Assembly (NCBI RefSeq): GCF_947251545.1
Contig: NZ_OX366362.1
Span: forward strand, 992,001-1,056,000
DNA length: 64,000 bases
Direction: 5' to 3'
Origin: Wolbachia endosymbiont (group A) of Anomoia purmunda
Lineage (GTDB): Bacteria > Pseudomonadota > Alphaproteobacteria > Rickettsiales > Anaplasmataceae
Numbering within the stretch: position 1 is the first letter of the stretch; each line of letters starts with the position of its first letter. Made by a program: the position numbers and the translations under genes. Below are positions 39,162 to 49,917 of this stretch, piece after piece. Below the pieces are notes generated by a model, which did no database searches, was not told where the DNA came from, and worked only from the letters and a program-made list of their open reading frames with translations.

Positions 39162-42100
39162 CTATGAAGCAAGTACTTTAATCCTTCTGATTATAAATAT
39201 TAATTTGCTTAAATCAAGTTTAGAAGCAACCATCTCATCTAAAAAACTATTATAACGTTCTATGTAGTCCTTATCATTACAAGCCCAGGTTTGAACCTTA
39301 TCTTCGGGGTTATCAGTAGCTTTTATGACTTTAACAGCTAGTTTGTGATGGTAATTGCTTAAATCGTCCAATAAATCATTAACTAAGCTGCGATCCCAAT
39401 AAGAAGAGCGGCTTTTCATCTTGATGGCAATTGTTCTAATCAGATCGAATCTTAACAGCGACTTTAACTCAAAGTATATTTTACCAGCATCAAGAATGGA
39501 CAAAGATGTCTGTTCAGCAACAGATATAATGTCCAGTGCATAAGCAAGAACGCATAGATCAGCAACTTTTTTTGCTAGATCTTTATTTATATTAAGTTCT
39601 ACTAAAGAAGTTGATCCATGGCTATAGACCTTTAATAGGTGTTCATCTAAAACATCAGTTAAGTTCTGGCCTAAAGTTTCAATTGCATCTTTAAATTTTG
39701 TAACATCATCCAATTCTATAAAGCTAAGCTTGCCAAGATTTTTCACTAGCCAAAATGATACTCTACCAATAAATTTCTGCACGTTCCTCACTATTTGTAA
39801 GTATGAGTTAACATCAATTTTTCCATCCAATTCATCAATTTTCTGCCACAGGCTGTTTAAATCATACAGGTGGTTAACAACAATATATATGTTAACCGCT
39901 TCTTGTATCTTAATTCCAGTGTTCTCAGCCAAATTATTGATGAATATACAGCCCATTCTATTCACTACATCATTTGCAATGCAAGTAGAGATAATTTCTC
40001 TACGAAGTTGGTGTTTTAATATGAAATCCTTAAACTTTGTTACCATCTTTTTAGGAAAATAACCTAGCAAGTAGTCATTAGATATAAGATCTTTTTCAGG
40101 CAGATCGGAATGTATAATTTCATTTTTTATTGCTGTTCTAGCATAAGACATTAGAATAGAAAGCTGAGGAGAACTGAAACCTTCTGCACCAGTTAACATC
40201 CTTGCTATCTCTTCTTCAGTTGGAAGAAATTCTACGCTTCGGTTTAACAGCCCAGATTTTTCTAAACTGAGCAGTAACCTGTGGTGCTGCTCCAATCTCT
40301 CTTTAGCTTGCAAACACTCAAGAAGTAATGCTTTTGTTTCAATTTTGTTGTGGTTCTCAAGCACTTTGGATGCAACTTCATCCACCATACTTGCCAGTAT
40401 TTCATTCCTTTTTTCTAAAGAAATATCCCCTGCTTTCATAGCTGAAACAAATGCAATCTTAATGTTAACTTCAAGGTCCGAACATATCACTCCGGCTGAA
40501 TTATCAACAAAATCTGCATTGATATATCCACCTCTTTCAGCATATTCTATTCTTCCAAGCTGTGTACAACCAAGATTTCCACCCTCTATAAACATAGAAG
40601 CTCTAATATCTTTACCATTCACTCTTAACTCATCGTTTGCTTTGTCACCGACCATGCTATGATTTTCACTCTTTGCCTTAACAAACGTGCCGATTCCTCC
40701 ATTCCATATGAAGTCCACTTTTGCTTTCAACAGATATCTAATCAAATCACTTGGAGGTAGCATATCTTCTGCTATATCAAAGCATTTTTTCATTTCTTGA
40801 GAAATGTTTACTTGCTTACTGCTACGCTCAAATACTCCTCCACCCTTAGAAATCAAATCTTTGTTATAATCCATCCAAGTTGAAAATGGTAACTCAAAGA
40901 GGCGTTTACGCTCTGTGAAACTCTTTTCTGCATCAGGGTTTGGGTCAACAAAAATATGCATATGGTTAAATGCGCCGATTAAATGTATATTTTTTGAAAG
41001 CAGCATACCATTTCCAAATAAGTCGCCAGCCATATCCCCAATTCCAATAACAGTTGCATCTTGGTAAATATCCTTATTCATTTTCCAAAAATGCCTCTGT
41101 GCTGCAATCCATGCACCTCTAGCTGTAATACCCATTTTTTTGTGATCATAACCTGCTGATCCACCAGATGCAAATGCATCGCCAAGCCAAAAATTGTATT
41201 CAGAGGCTATCTGGTTGGCATAATCAGAAAATGAAGCAGTGCCTTTATCTGCTGCAACTACCAAGTATGGATCGTCTTCATCATACCTAATCACATTCTC
41301 TGGTGGAATTATTTCACCATCAACCACGTTATCAGTAATATCAAGCATTCCTCTGATAAAACTCTTATAGCACTCAACACTTTTCTCTCTTAAAATATTC
41401 TTATCTTTATAAGCTTGCTTTATTACAAACCCACCCTTTGCACCAACAGGAACAATAACCGCATTTTTTGTCATCTGAGCTTTCATGAGCCCCAAAACTT
41501 CAGTGCGAAAATCTTCCGTCCTATCCGACCACCTTAAGCCACCACGGGCTAATTTCCCTCCTCTTAGATGTATTCCCTCAAAAAGGTTTGAATAAATATA
41601 CAATTCGCGATACGGACGAGGATCAGGCAAACCATTTATTTTACTTGAGTCAAATTTTGTAGATAAATATGGTTTATCGTCTTGATAATAACTGGTCCTT
41701 AAAATAGCCATTATCAAGTTAAATATCGAGCGCAAAACGTAATCATGTGAAACATTGCTGATCTCTTTTAGAAGTTCCTCAATTTTTTCTATGAAAATGT
41801 CCGTGGTTTCTGCTCTATCAATGTCTATGTTAGGATCAAATCTTGCATGAAATAGTTGTATCAAATACTTTACTACTTTTGGATACTCTGAGACTACCTT
41901 TTGAATATATTCTGGGTTGTAGTTAAATGACGTCTGCTTTAGATAGGCACTTAGCGCTCTAATCAGAAGCACTTCCTTCCACTTGAGTCCAGCAATAATG
42001 ATCAAACTATTGAAATAGTCATTTTTAATTTCCTTGCTAAATACTTTTGCAAGTGTTATTTCAAATTGCTCTTTTAGAGTAATGTTGTCTATTAATTCAT

Positions 42101-43913
42101 CGACTCTTGACAACACAAAATGGTGTATCCATATTCCGCCGTTAATTTCTATGTAATAGCCATTATGAGATAGGATCTTCGCTCCCAAATGCTTAGTGAT
42201 CCTTAATATCTTCGATAATTCAAGACCTCCATTGCTCGAAGTGTAAACCTTTAATTGATAATTAAGATTATCACAAGTAAGCCTTAAATCGACCTCGCTA
42301 ATTCCCTTCTTCCTCACTATCTCCAATTTTTTCATATCGTAATATGCGTCGTGAGGTTCGAAACTCTCTTGATAGCTTATTGGAAATGCCTTGCAATAAC
42401 GGATGAATATATCCTCAACAGTGCTGAAAGTATTATATAAATTGTCTATGAAACGATCTTCCCACTTTTCCGTAATGTTCCTTAATTTGTTTTCGATACG
42501 CAAAACTTCATCATCAGGAACACTAGCGTTTTTAGCCTTTAGCACCACGTGCAATTTCATTAAGTCATATTCGTTTATAATGTGGTGGTTATAAATATCT
42601 GAACTTTCTGCACTTGTCTCATCCTTCAATATGTCACGTATCTTGAACATTAGCCTAGCGCTAGCATAACGCATCGGTATCAGCACTATGCAACTAATAA
42701 AATCCCCTACTCTTCTTAAAAATAATCTGACCCTTGGCCTAATCGCAAGAGACATGATCGAAATGCAAATTTTAAATAATTCGTCTTCATTTGATTGGAA
42801 TAATTCATCACAAGAGAATGCTTGTAAAATAGAAATCAAAGCTTTATTGTTGTGGCCACCTATTACAAACCCTGCATTTTTTTCTATAACTTTAACTTTA
42901 TCTCTTATTATTGGAATAGTTCTAATATCTTGGACCTCCGCTATAGAAGTAAATAATCCAAAAAAACGCCGTTCCTTTACCACATTGCCCTGGTTATCAA
43001 ATTCTTTTACTCCTATACAATTCATGTATGTACGCCGATGGACTATTGAGATTAGATCTGATCTCAATATGTATAGGGAATCAAGGTTTGCAGAAGGGAT
43101 CAACGTACTTTGACCTACTCTCATCAGGCCAAGGTCCTTTTTGCTATCACAGACGAGTTTTTCATCTTTACCAGCAATATATTCTTGATAACCTAGAAAT
43201 ACGAAGTTATTATTCTTTAACCAAACTAGAAAATCTTTTTGCTCTTGATTTCGGTCTGGTGTCATTCCAGTGCGTGACACTGGAATCCACGTGTCCTTTT
43301 CCTGGATCCCAGTATCAAGTACTGGGATGACAGAAAGACTTGCCTCATCAAGCTTTTTGAGCATTAAGTGCCAATCTTTCACAACGCAATTAACTGCTTT
43401 CAGTGTTTTTTGTAGAGATTCTTTTAATGTATCAACAAAACTGTCACTTATACCTTTGATAATTAGATATATAACTGACTCTTTTATTCCATTACTTTCT
43501 TCCAAAGGGTAAATCTCGTCTATTAGGCCCTCTTTTCTTTTAATGTTAATTATGCTGTTGCTGTAATAGCATATGGTTAAATCGTGCGACTTAATAGTTG
43601 CAATAACGGAGTCAACCAAAAATGGCATATCATCGTTTGTTATCTTAATCGTGGTAAAATCGCCTGCTATTCCTGGTATATCATCTATATTGCTTACTAC
43701 TAACTTACTTTCATCTTTCTCTTTTTGAGAAACAAAATTGTAAGCATCGTTTACAATATATAGCAAAAACTTATCGTTGGCTTTTAGGTCGCTTTTATAA
43801 ACAAAACTATAAAAATACTTAATAAATTTTTTAATTTTTTCTTTATCTTGCTGATTTTGTTGATCAGCTAACTTAAATAAAGACTCAGTGTCAACATTAT
43901 GATCTATACACAT
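39162..43913 (-). CDS. gdh: NAD-specific glutamate dehydrogenase (large, ~180 kDa class)
   Basis: This is the very large GdhB-type enzyme that deaminates glutamate to 2-oxoglutarate, which suits an endosymbiont living on host amino acids. N-terminal regulatory domains (DDMPFLVDSV, ACT-like) precede the catalytic core with KGGFVIK, GGGVFERSSK and GDMAGDLFGNGMLLS. About 1583 residues from ATG 43913, typical of the class; an upstream TTG adds four. A WPE palindrome is inserted in frame near residues 195-220 (VIPVLDTGIQ and WIPVSRTGMTP) without disrupting the frame. The stop overlaps no neighbour; tatB starts 4 bp before it on the same strand. Confidence 0.93.
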   Translation of the reverse strand: MCIDHNVDTESLFKLADQQNQQDKEKIKKFIKYFYSFVYKSDLKANDKFLLYIVNDAYNFVSQKEKDESKLVVSNIDDIPGIAGDFTTIKITNDDMPFLVDSVIATIKSHDLTICYYSNSIINIKRKEGLIDEIYPLEESNGIKESVIYLIIKGISDSFVDTLKESLQKTLKAVNCVVKDWHLMLKKLDEASLSVIPVLDTGIQEKDTWIPVSRTGMTPDRNQEQKDFLVWLKNNNFVFLGYQEYIAGKDEKLVCDSKKDLGLMRVGQSTLIPSANLDSLYILRSDLISIVHRRTYMNCIGVKEFDNQGNVVKERRFFGLFTSIAEVQDIRTIPIIRDKVKVIEKNAGFVIGGHNNKALISILQAFSCDELFQSNEDELFKICISIMSLAIRPRVRLFLRRVGDFISCIVLIPMRYASARLMFKIRDILKDETSAESSDIYNHHIINEYDLMKLHVVLKAKNASVPDDEVLRIENKLRNITEKWEDRFIDNLYNTFSTVEDIFIRYCKAFPISYQESFEPHDAYYDMKKLEIVRKKGISEVDLRLTCDNLNYQLKVYTSSNGGLELSKILRITKHLGAKILSHNGYYIEINGGIWIHHFVLSRVDELIDNITLKEQFEITLAKVFSKEIKNDYFNSLIIIAGLKWKEVLLIRALSAYLKQTSFNYNPEYIQKVVSEYPKVVKYLIQLFHARFDPNIDIDRAETTDIFIEKIEELLKEISNVSHDYVLRSIFNLIMAILRTSYYQDDKPYLSTKFDSSKINGLPDPRPYRELYIYSNLFEGIHLRGGKLARGGLRWSDRTEDFRTEVLGLMKAQMTKNAVIVPVGAKGGFVIKQAYKDKNILREKSVECYKSFIRGMLDITDNVVDGEIIPPENVIRYDEDDPYLVVAADKGTASFSDYANQIASEYNFWLGDAFASGGSAGYDHKKMGITARGAWIAAQRHFWKMNKDIYQDATVIGIGDMAGDLFGNGMLLSKNIHLIGAFNHMHIFVDPNPDAEKSFTERKRLFELPFSTWMDYNKDLISKGGGVFERSSKQVNISQEMKKCFDIAEDMLPPSDLIRYLLKAKVDFIWNGGIGTFVKAKSENHSMVGDKANDELRVNGKDIRASMFIEGGNLGCTQLGRIEYAERGGYINADFVDNSAGVICSDLEVNIKIAFVSAMKAGDISLEKRNEILASMVDEVASKVLENHNKIETKALLLECLQAKERLEQHHRLLLSLEKSGLLNRSVEFLPTEEEIARMLTGAEGFSSPQLSILMSYARTAIKNEIIHSDLPEKDLISNDYLLGYFPKKMVTKFKDFILKHQLRREIISTCIANDVVNRMGCIFINNLAENTGIKIQEAVNIYIVVNHLYDLNSLWQKIDELDGKIDVNSYLQIVRNVQKFIGRVSFWLVKNLGKLSFIELDDVTKFKDAIETLGQNLTDVLDEHLLKVYSHGSTSLVELNINKDLAKKVADLCVLAYALDIISVAEQTSLSILDAGKIYFELKSLLRFDLIRTIAIKMKSRSSYWDRSLVNDLLDDLSNYHHKLAVKVIKATDNPEDKVQTWACNDKDYIERYNSFLDEMVASKLDLSKLIFIIRRIKVLAS
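43259..43332. repeat. WPE palindrome inserted in frame in gdh
   Basis: gtcattccagtgcgtgacac and ctggaatcc, then ctggatcccagtatcaagta and ctgggatgac, form the same palindrome as in the intergenic clusters. Read on the gene strand it adds about 25 residues (VIPVLDTGIQEKDTWIPVSR, then TGMTPD) in the N-terminal regulatory part of Gdh. Confidence 0.9.
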
Positions 43914-43940
43914 TTTTTTTAACAAAAATACACAGTGAAC

Positions 43941-46598
43941 TTAAACCTTTTTAACTAAGATTTCATTATCAAGAGCGTACACTATTAGCTCATCATTTTC
44001 TACTACTTCCCCTGATAAAACTAATTTAGCTAAATTATTTTGAATACACTCTTGTATAACCCTTTTTAGGGGCCTTGCTCCATATTCAGGGTCATAGCCA
44101 GTTTGTGCTATTAGTTCTTTAGCTTCCTGCGACAAACTTATACTCAGTTTACGCTTAGCAAGTGTTTTTTGTAAATAAGAAAATTGAACATCTATAATTT
44201 TATAGATGTCATCTCTGGTTAAACTGTGGAATATAATAATTTCATCCAGCCTGTTTAAAAATTCTGGACGAAATGCTGATTTAACTATTTGCATCACTTC
44301 ATTTGATCTCTCTGGTGTCATTCCAGTGCGTGACGCTGGAATCCACTTTTTTTCCTGGATCCCAGCGTCAAGCACTGGGATGACAGAGGGCTTTTCAAGA
44401 GAGCTATTTTCTTTTGCTCCTTTTAGCATTATCTCAGCACCAAGATTAGAAGTTAAGATCAGTATGGTATTGCGAAAATCAATTAATTTGCCATGACTAT
44501 CAGTGAGTCTCCCCTCATCCAAGATTTGCAGCAATAGATTAAATATATCTGGATTTGCCTTCTCTATTTCATCAAACAGAATAACCTGATATGGCCTTCT
44601 TCTTACTGCTTCGGTTAATCTGCCACCCTGCTCATAGCCAACATACCCTGGAGGCGCGCCAATTAACTTTAAAACAGAATGTTTTTCCATATATTCTGAC
44701 ATATCAAAACGCAGAAGCGCTGATTGATCGTCAAACAGAAATTCAGCAAGGGCTTTTGCCAGTTCCGTTTTACCAACCCCGGTTGGGCCTAAGAATAAAA
44801 ATGAACCGAAAGGTCGATTAGTATCTTGCACACCAGAGCGAGAGCGCCTAACTGCATTACTTATTGCTTCTATCGCACTTTTCTGCCCTATTACTCTTCT
44901 TCCTATTTCATTTTCCATGTTAAGGAGTTTTTCCTTTTCACTGTGCATCATGTTATCAATTGGAATTCCCGTCCACTTTGAAACAATGTTTGCAATATCA
45001 TCTCCTGTCACTTCTTTCTTTAAGAAACTATCAGTAACCTTTTCCTGATTTTTTAATTCATTCTCAAGCTGAGGAATCACACCATACATCAATTCCCCTG
45101 CCCTTCCTAAATTTCCACTCCGCTGAACTAATTCCAACTCTTTTCTAGCGTTATCTAATTTTTCAACTGTTTCTTGTATTCTAGCTATTTTATTCTTTTC
45201 CATCTGCCATTTGCTGTTCAAGTCAGCAAATTTACTGTTTAGGTTTTCGATCTCTTCATTTATCTTTTTTAAACGCTGTTTAGAATTTTCATCACTTTCT
45301 TTTTTTAGAGCCTCTGCTTCAATCTTTAGCTGTATAACCTTTCTCTCAAGTTCATCAATAACTTCAGGCTTGCTATCCATTTCAATTCTCACCCTACTTG
45401 CTGCTTCATCAATCAAATCAATTGCTTTATCAGGTAAAAACCTATCTGTTATATATCTATTGGACAACGTTGCAGCAGCAATTATTGCACCATCTGTAAT
45501 TCTTATACCATGATGCACCTCATATCTTTCCTTCAAACCCCTGAGTATTGAAATAGTATCAGTTTCAGTTGGTTGAGAGATAAACACAGGCTGAAAACGC
45601 CTTGCAAGTGCAGGATCTTTTTCTATATGCTGACGATATTCATCTAAAGTTGTGGCCCCTATACAGCGAATTTCTCCACGCGCAAGAGCAGGCTTCAGCA
45701 GATTCGAGGCATCCATTGCACCACTTGTTGCTCCTGCTCCAACTAAAGTATGAAGCTCATCTATAAACAAGATAACTTTTCCCTCCGCTCTCGAAAGCTC
45801 ATTAATCACTGCTTTTAACCTTTCTTCGAACTCTCCTCTAAACTTAGTCCCAGCAATTAATGCGCCAAGATCCAAGGCTAAGACTTTTGCATCATGCAAA
45901 CCAAGTGGTACATCGTTTGCAACAATTCTATTTGCAAGCCCCTCAACTATTGCAGTTTTCCCAACACCAGGTTCACCGATCAGCACTGGATTATTTTTTG
46001 TCCGCCTCAGTGATACCTGCATAGTTCTTCTGATCTCTTCATCACGACCAATTACAGGATCAAGCTTTCCTTGCATAGCAAGCTCTGTAACATCTTTTGT
46101 ATATTTCTTTGCCGCGTTTAATTTTTCCTCACTGTTTGGCGAGTCCGCACTGCTGCCTTTTCTCATTTCTGCAATAACTGAGTTCAGTTTTTGTGGAGTC
46201 ACACCATTCTCTGCCAGAATTTTGCCTACAGTATCATCTTTTTGTGCAGTGAGGCCCTGCAGTAAACGCTCAACAGCAACAAATGAATCTTTACTTCTCT
46301 TTGCAATACCAATTGAATCTTCAAAAACTTTTGCTATTTCTCTTGAAAGTTGAAGGCCACCACTTCCTGGACCTTCAATTACTGGCAACTTTTTTATTGC
46401 GCTATCCACAGCATCAGAAATACTTTGCACATTTCCACCACAAGCGTTTATCAAATCCTGAACTAAACCTGATTCATCCTCAAGCATCACTTTGAGTAAA
46501 TGCTCAGGCATAAAAATCTGATGCCCAGCTCCCAACGCTTTCATCTGAGCACTTTGAATTAGACTTTTTGCTTTTTCGGTAAATTTATTTAAGTCCAT
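43941..46598 (-). CDS. clpB: ClpB disaggregase (Hsp100)
   Basis: This double AAA+ chaperone works with DnaK/DnaJ. The N domain begins [18 protein letters not shown] (ATG 46598; a TTG 13 codons upstream is less likely). Walker A motifs GEPGVGKT and GPTGVGKT, the middle coiled coil ([20 protein letters not shown] and onward) and the D2 arginine segment [14 protein letters not shown] are intact. A WPE-derived peptide ([21 protein letters not shown]) lies near residues 739-762, between sensor-1 TSNLG and RPEFLNR in D2. 885 residues, slightly long because of it. Confidence 0.95.
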   Translation of the reverse strand: MDLNKFTEKAKSLIQSAQMKALGAGHQIFMPEHLLKVMLEDESGLVQDLINACGGNVQSISDAVDSAIKKLPVIEGPGSGGLQLSREIAKVFEDSIGIAKRSKDSFVAVERLLQGLTAQKDDTVGKILAENGVTPQKLNSVIAEMRKGSSADSPNSEEKLNAAKKYTKDVTELAMQGKLDPVIGRDEEIRRTMQVSLRRTKNNPVLIGEPGVGKTAIVEGLANRIVANDVPLGLHDAKVLALDLGALIAGTKFRGEFEERLKAVINELSRAEGKVILFIDELHTLVGAGATSGAMDASNLLKPALARGEIRCIGATTLDEYRQHIEKDPALARRFQPVFISQPTETDTISILRGLKERYEVHHGIRITDGAIIAAATLSNRYITDRFLPDKAIDLIDEAASRVRIEMDSKPEVIDELERKVIQLKIEAEALKKESDENSKQRLKKINEEIENLNSKFADLNSKWQMEKNKIARIQETVEKLDNARKELELVQRSGNLGRAGELMYGVIPQLENELKNQEKVTDSFLKKEVTGDDIANIVSKWTGIPIDNMMHSEKEKLLNMENEIGRRVIGQKSAIEAISNAVRRSRSGVQDTNRPFGSFLFLGPTGVGKTELAKALAEFLFDDQSALLRFDMSEYMEKHSVLKLIGAPPGYVGYEQGGRLTEAVRRRPYQVILFDEIEKANPDIFNLLLQILDEGRLTDSHGKLIDFRNTILILTSNLGAEIMLKGAKENSSLEKPSVIPVLDAGIQEKKWIPASRTGMTPERSNEVMQIVKSAFRPEFLNRLDEIIIFHSLTRDDIYKIIDVQFSYLQKTLAKRKLSISLSQEAKELIAQTGYDPEYGARPLKRVIQECIQNNLAKLVLSGEVVENDELIVYALDNEILVKKV
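44315..44386. repeat. WPE palindrome inserted in frame in clpB
   Basis: gtgtcattccagtgcgtgac and gctggaatcc, then ctggatcccagcgtcaagca and ctgggatgaca. It is read in the same frame and direction as the gdh insertion, giving a near-identical peptide. It sits in a surface loop region of the second AAA domain by comparison with E. coli ClpB. Confidence 0.9.
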
Positions 46599-46727
46599 AA
46601 CACCAGTTAAATTCGTATTTGCTGATGTATATAACAACTGATTTCATAAATTTAAACCTAAAGTTGTTTATTGTTAGGTATGATCTGTAAAAATTTAAAA
46701 CTTTTTTTTTTGTAATAGTTAAAAGGT

Positions 46728-48059
46728 CTAATCTACTTTCAGTTCCTCAGTATGTAAACTGCGCGGTAAGGACTCTAATTCCTTTGCAGCACTTAAGTTT
46801 TTATTTTTTGCATGTATACCAAGCTTATTAAATTCTCGGGCAGCAGGAAACACCCTTGCTTCAAGAGAGCCAGCAGTTTTATTATAATGATCAACAGCGC
46901 TTTTTAAGCTCCTGCGCAAATTATCAAAGTTTTCACCCATTGTGCAAATGCGCTCATATAAAATATGACCTAGTTCACTGATTTTCTTTGCATTTTCAGC
47001 TATCATCTCTTGCTTCCATCCATACGCTATTGCTCTCAGCAACGCAATTAGAGTGATCGGTGTTGCAATGATCACTTTTTTTTCCACTCCAATCTCTATC
47101 AAAGCAGGCTCATATTCCAGTGCTGCGCTAAAAACCCCCTCCCCTGTTAAGAAAAGCACCACAAGTTCTGGCGTATTTTCAAATTGATTCCAATACTCTT
47201 TTTTACCCAAGTCATTTATGTGTTTCTTTATTGCCAGGGAATGATTCTTTAATTTCTCCTTTTGTATTTGCAAATCATTTTGTGATATAGCATCCATGTA
47301 AGAATCAAGCGGCACTTTAGCATCTATTATTATTTGCTTTCCAGATGGCATTTTGATTATTAAATCAGGACGCAATAAATTATCCTCGTTTTTATCAACC
47401 ACTGAGGCTTGAGTAAAAAAATCGCAATATTCAATCATTCCTGCTATTTCTACCACCCTTTTGAGCTGCATTTCACCCCACTTTCCTCTGATGTGAGGCT
47501 TTCTCAAGGCATTAGCAAGGCTGGAAGTTTGGTTCATCAGCGCTCCAATTTGCTCCTTTAAACCTTCATAGGCCCCTACCCTCTCTTTTTCCAGCTCGCG
47601 TATTTCATTATCGAATTTTTCTAATTTTTCTTTTATTGGAGTTACAACTTCGTTGATCGTTGCTTGTCTTTTTTTGAAATCGCTTTCCGTTTCTTTTAAT
47701 TTGTTATCAATGACTTCCTTCGCTAAGTTCAGAAAATTGTTATTGTTCACTTGCAAGGCATCAAGAGAGAGCGCTTTAAAAGTGTTTGTTAATCTCTCCT
47801 CTGCTTTTGTTAGTAATTCTATTTCCTTTTTCTTTTCCTCACGTTCTTTTTGCAGAGTTACTTCAAGTTCTGCTTTTTTGATCTTTAAATCAACTATTTC
47901 TTCATTCTTCGTAAGCAAAGTTTGCTTTGTTCCTTGAAGTTCTTGCTCTAATTTACATAAAGTACCCTCAAGATTTGCTTTCTTTTCGCTCAGTTTTTTT
48001 ACGATAATGTAGAAAAATAGTAATAGAGAGACAACCAGAGCTATAGAATTGAAAAGCAT
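46728..48059 (-). CDS. rmuC: DNA recombination protein RmuC
   Basis: RmuC proteins are membrane-anchored, nuclease-fold proteins that limit DNA rearrangements. There is one N-terminal TM helix (residues 2-20), a long coiled coil (about 22-190, Lys/Glu rich) and the conserved domain with KPHIRGKWGEMQLKRVVE, LRPDLIIKMPSGKQIIIDAK and VPLDSYM. 443 residues is normal. The gene stands alone. Confidence 0.92.
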   Translation of the reverse strand: MLFNSIALVVSLLLFFYIIVKKLSEKKANLEGTLCKLEQELQGTKQTLLTKNEEIVDLKIKKAELEVTLQKEREEKKKEIELLTKAEERLTNTFKALSLDALQVNNNNFLNLAKEVIDNKLKETESDFKKRQATINEVVTPIKEKLEKFDNEIRELEKERVGAYEGLKEQIGALMNQTSSLANALRKPHIRGKWGEMQLKRVVEIAGMIEYCDFFTQASVVDKNEDNLLRPDLIIKMPSGKQIIIDAKVPLDSYMDAISQNDLQIQKEKLKNHSLAIKKHINDLGKKEYWNQFENTPELVVLFLTGEGVFSAALEYEPALIEIGVEKKVIIATPITLIALLRAIAYGWKQEMIAENAKKISELGHILYERICTMGENFDNLRRSLKSAVDHYNKTAGSLEARVFPAAREFNKLGIHAKNKNLSAAKELESLPRSLHTEELKVD

Positions 48060-48113
48060 CAGAATAAAAAACTGTATCTACAATTCTATATGATTTTTGT
48101 GTATATAAGAAAG

Positions 48114-48145
48114 AAAAAAAGAGCACCTAAAGAGGTGCTCTTTTT
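48114..48145 (-). terminator. strong intrinsic terminator (bidirectional)
   Basis: aaaaagagcacct, loop aaag, aggtgctcttttt: a 13-bp perfect stem flanked by A/T tracts on both sides. It lies 27 bp after the stop of the truncated gene at 48172 (minus strand) and upstream of rmuC. Confidence 0.85.
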
Positions 48146-48171
48146 GAAAGGTTTACTATAGTGGTTATTAA

Positions 48172-48893
48172 TTAACAAGAACGATTATTACTAGCAACTT
48201 GTTCTTCTCTTGTTTGAACAAGCGACGAATTTGGTACCACCTTGCAAAACGATATTTCTCTTTCCAAGCTTGCTCTTAGCAAATAGTCGTATAATTCTGG
48301 AGAAGGGTGCAGTCTCCCTTGATCATGTAGCATTTGATACAGCACAACAGCACCATTGTTGCTACCATTTTTAGTTTCACTAGGACTTGCTACTTTTGGT
48401 AGCATACTATTAGTAGGAGCTTTAGATGAGGAGACAGGAGTTGATTGTTCTACTGCTGGGTCAGCAGTTGTTGAGCTTGGTTGTGTAACTCCATCATCTT
48501 CTGCATCAAAAAACTCCTCTAATTCATTAGTCTTTTCCTCATTGCTAACCACTGGTTGTGTTACGTTATTACTAGTAGTATTGAGATTAAGTTGTTCCAG
48601 CGTTGTAGTTTTGAATGGTTCTTTAGATATGCTGTCTACTTTAATCACCTCATTATCATGTAACCCTAACATTTCTTTTACAGACTCAACTCCGCCTTCA
48701 ACAACAACTGTATTGTTATCCAAATACTCACCATCTTCATTCTTCTTTAGTATTGATGTTATCAACATATGGTTAATATTATGAGAGTTACTATTATTAC
48801 TACCAATAATTTTATACTCATTTTCACCACACTTTATATATACATGGAGTTCAACAGAAGAACGATTTAACTTACGAAGATCTTTATACTCCT
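48172..48893 (-). pseudogene. hypothetical gene truncated at its 5' end by the IS110 element
   Basis: A 198-residue product can start at ATG 48768, but the frame is open for ~41 more codons upstream (RSSVELHVYIKCGENEYKII, GSNN and onward) until it meets the IS110 boundary, where a TAG closes it. The upstream part looks coding and lacks a start, so the 5' end is probably lost. The protein is hydrophilic with a Thr/Ser/Pro-rich middle (VTQPSSTTADPAVEQSTPVS) and a C-terminal segment LHPSPELYDYLLRASLEREI. The family is unknown; a C-terminal half of a secreted or effector protein is possible. A strong terminator follows. Confidence 0.55.
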
Positions 48894-48897
48894 ATGA

Positions 48898-49917
48898 TTA
48901 TTGTCCAGTAGAAATTTCAAATTTTGTGAAATCTTTAAAAACCCAGTCATTTTTAAGAGTATAGAAAATAGTTATAAGAAATTTCCTAGCAGTAGCAGTT
49001 ATAGCTTTAGCAGAACCACGCTTCTTTTTTATATGTTCATAAAAACTTTTCAAGTAAGGACTGTAACGTACAGCAATCCAAGTACATTGAACTAAAGAAG
49101 TACGCGCTATTTTTGACCCTCGTTTGGTAATTCTTCCAATTGTACATTGCTGATTAGATTGAGAAACTCTTGGTACAACTCCAAAATATGCAGTAAGTTT
49201 CTCAGGTCTACGGAAATCATTAATGTCTCCAATTGTTGCAATAAAGACAGCTGCAGAAATTGGACCAATTCCCTTTATGCTGATAAGATTGCTGAACCCA
49301 GGAAGTTGTTTAGCAAAAGCTATAATTTCCTTTTCAAGTTTTTTAAGGCTTTCTCGGATAGCTTCTAAATGATAGCTAATCACTTCAATTTCAACTTTTT
49401 CTAAAGGCTCCCAATTATGCTTTTGAGTAGCACGCTCAAATCCTACTTTAGTTGTAAGTACTTCTTTTTTAATTTTTATTCCATGATAATTAAAAAGACC
49501 ATGAACTTTATTGATTAAAGATACCCGTGACTTTACTAACTGATCTCTCGTTTGAAGAAGAGAAGCTAACTGCTGGCATTGTTTGTTTTTGCACCTTGCC
49601 TCAGGCAACATATCTTTGCTTAGAAAGAAAGCAATAGCTCGCGCATCATGCTTATCTGTTTTGTTCACAGAGCGACGAACAACTTCAAACTGTCCAGGAG
49701 CAATTATTACTATGCGTTTAACGTAAGGTGAAACTGCATCATAAAAGAAACAGCTGTTACCTGTTGCTTCTATGGCTACTTCATATGTTTCTTGAAGATC
49801 TTTGGTGAAATTATCCAAGTCTTTTAAGCGAAACGTTTGAATATGCTCAGGTTTCCCTTCTTGTAAGTAACAAGCAGTAAAACTATTGGTATGTAAATCA
49901 ACTCCAATGTGACGCAT
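48898..49917 (-). CDS. IS110-family transposase (DEDD recombinase)
   Basis: This protein has 339 residues from ATG 49917, chosen for the GGAGG eight bases upstream and the MRHIGVDLH start; a longer frame to 49998 lacks support. RuvC-like residues are visible: Asp7 (GVDLH), Glu50 (AIEATGN), Asp88 and Asp91 (KTDKHDA). The Transposase_20 part contains SIKGIGPISAAVFIATIGDI, LTAYFGVVPRVSQS and GRITKRGSKIARTSLVQ with candidate catalytic serines 268 and 274. The frame is intact, so it may be active. Confidence 0.92.
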   Translation of the reverse strand: MRHIGVDLHTNSFTACYLQEGKPEHIQTFRLKDLDNFTKDLQETYEVAIEATGNSCFFYDAVSPYVKRIVIIAPGQFEVVRRSVNKTDKHDARAIAFFLSKDMLPEARCKNKQCQQLASLLQTRDQLVKSRVSLINKVHGLFNYHGIKIKKEVLTTKVGFERATQKHNWEPLEKVEIEVISYHLEAIRESLKKLEKEIIAFAKQLPGFSNLISIKGIGPISAAVFIATIGDINDFRRPEKLTAYFGVVPRVSQSNQQCTIGRITKRGSKIARTSLVQCTWIAVRYSPYLKSFYEHIKKKRGSAKAITATARKFLITIFYTLKNDWVFKDFTKFEISTGQ

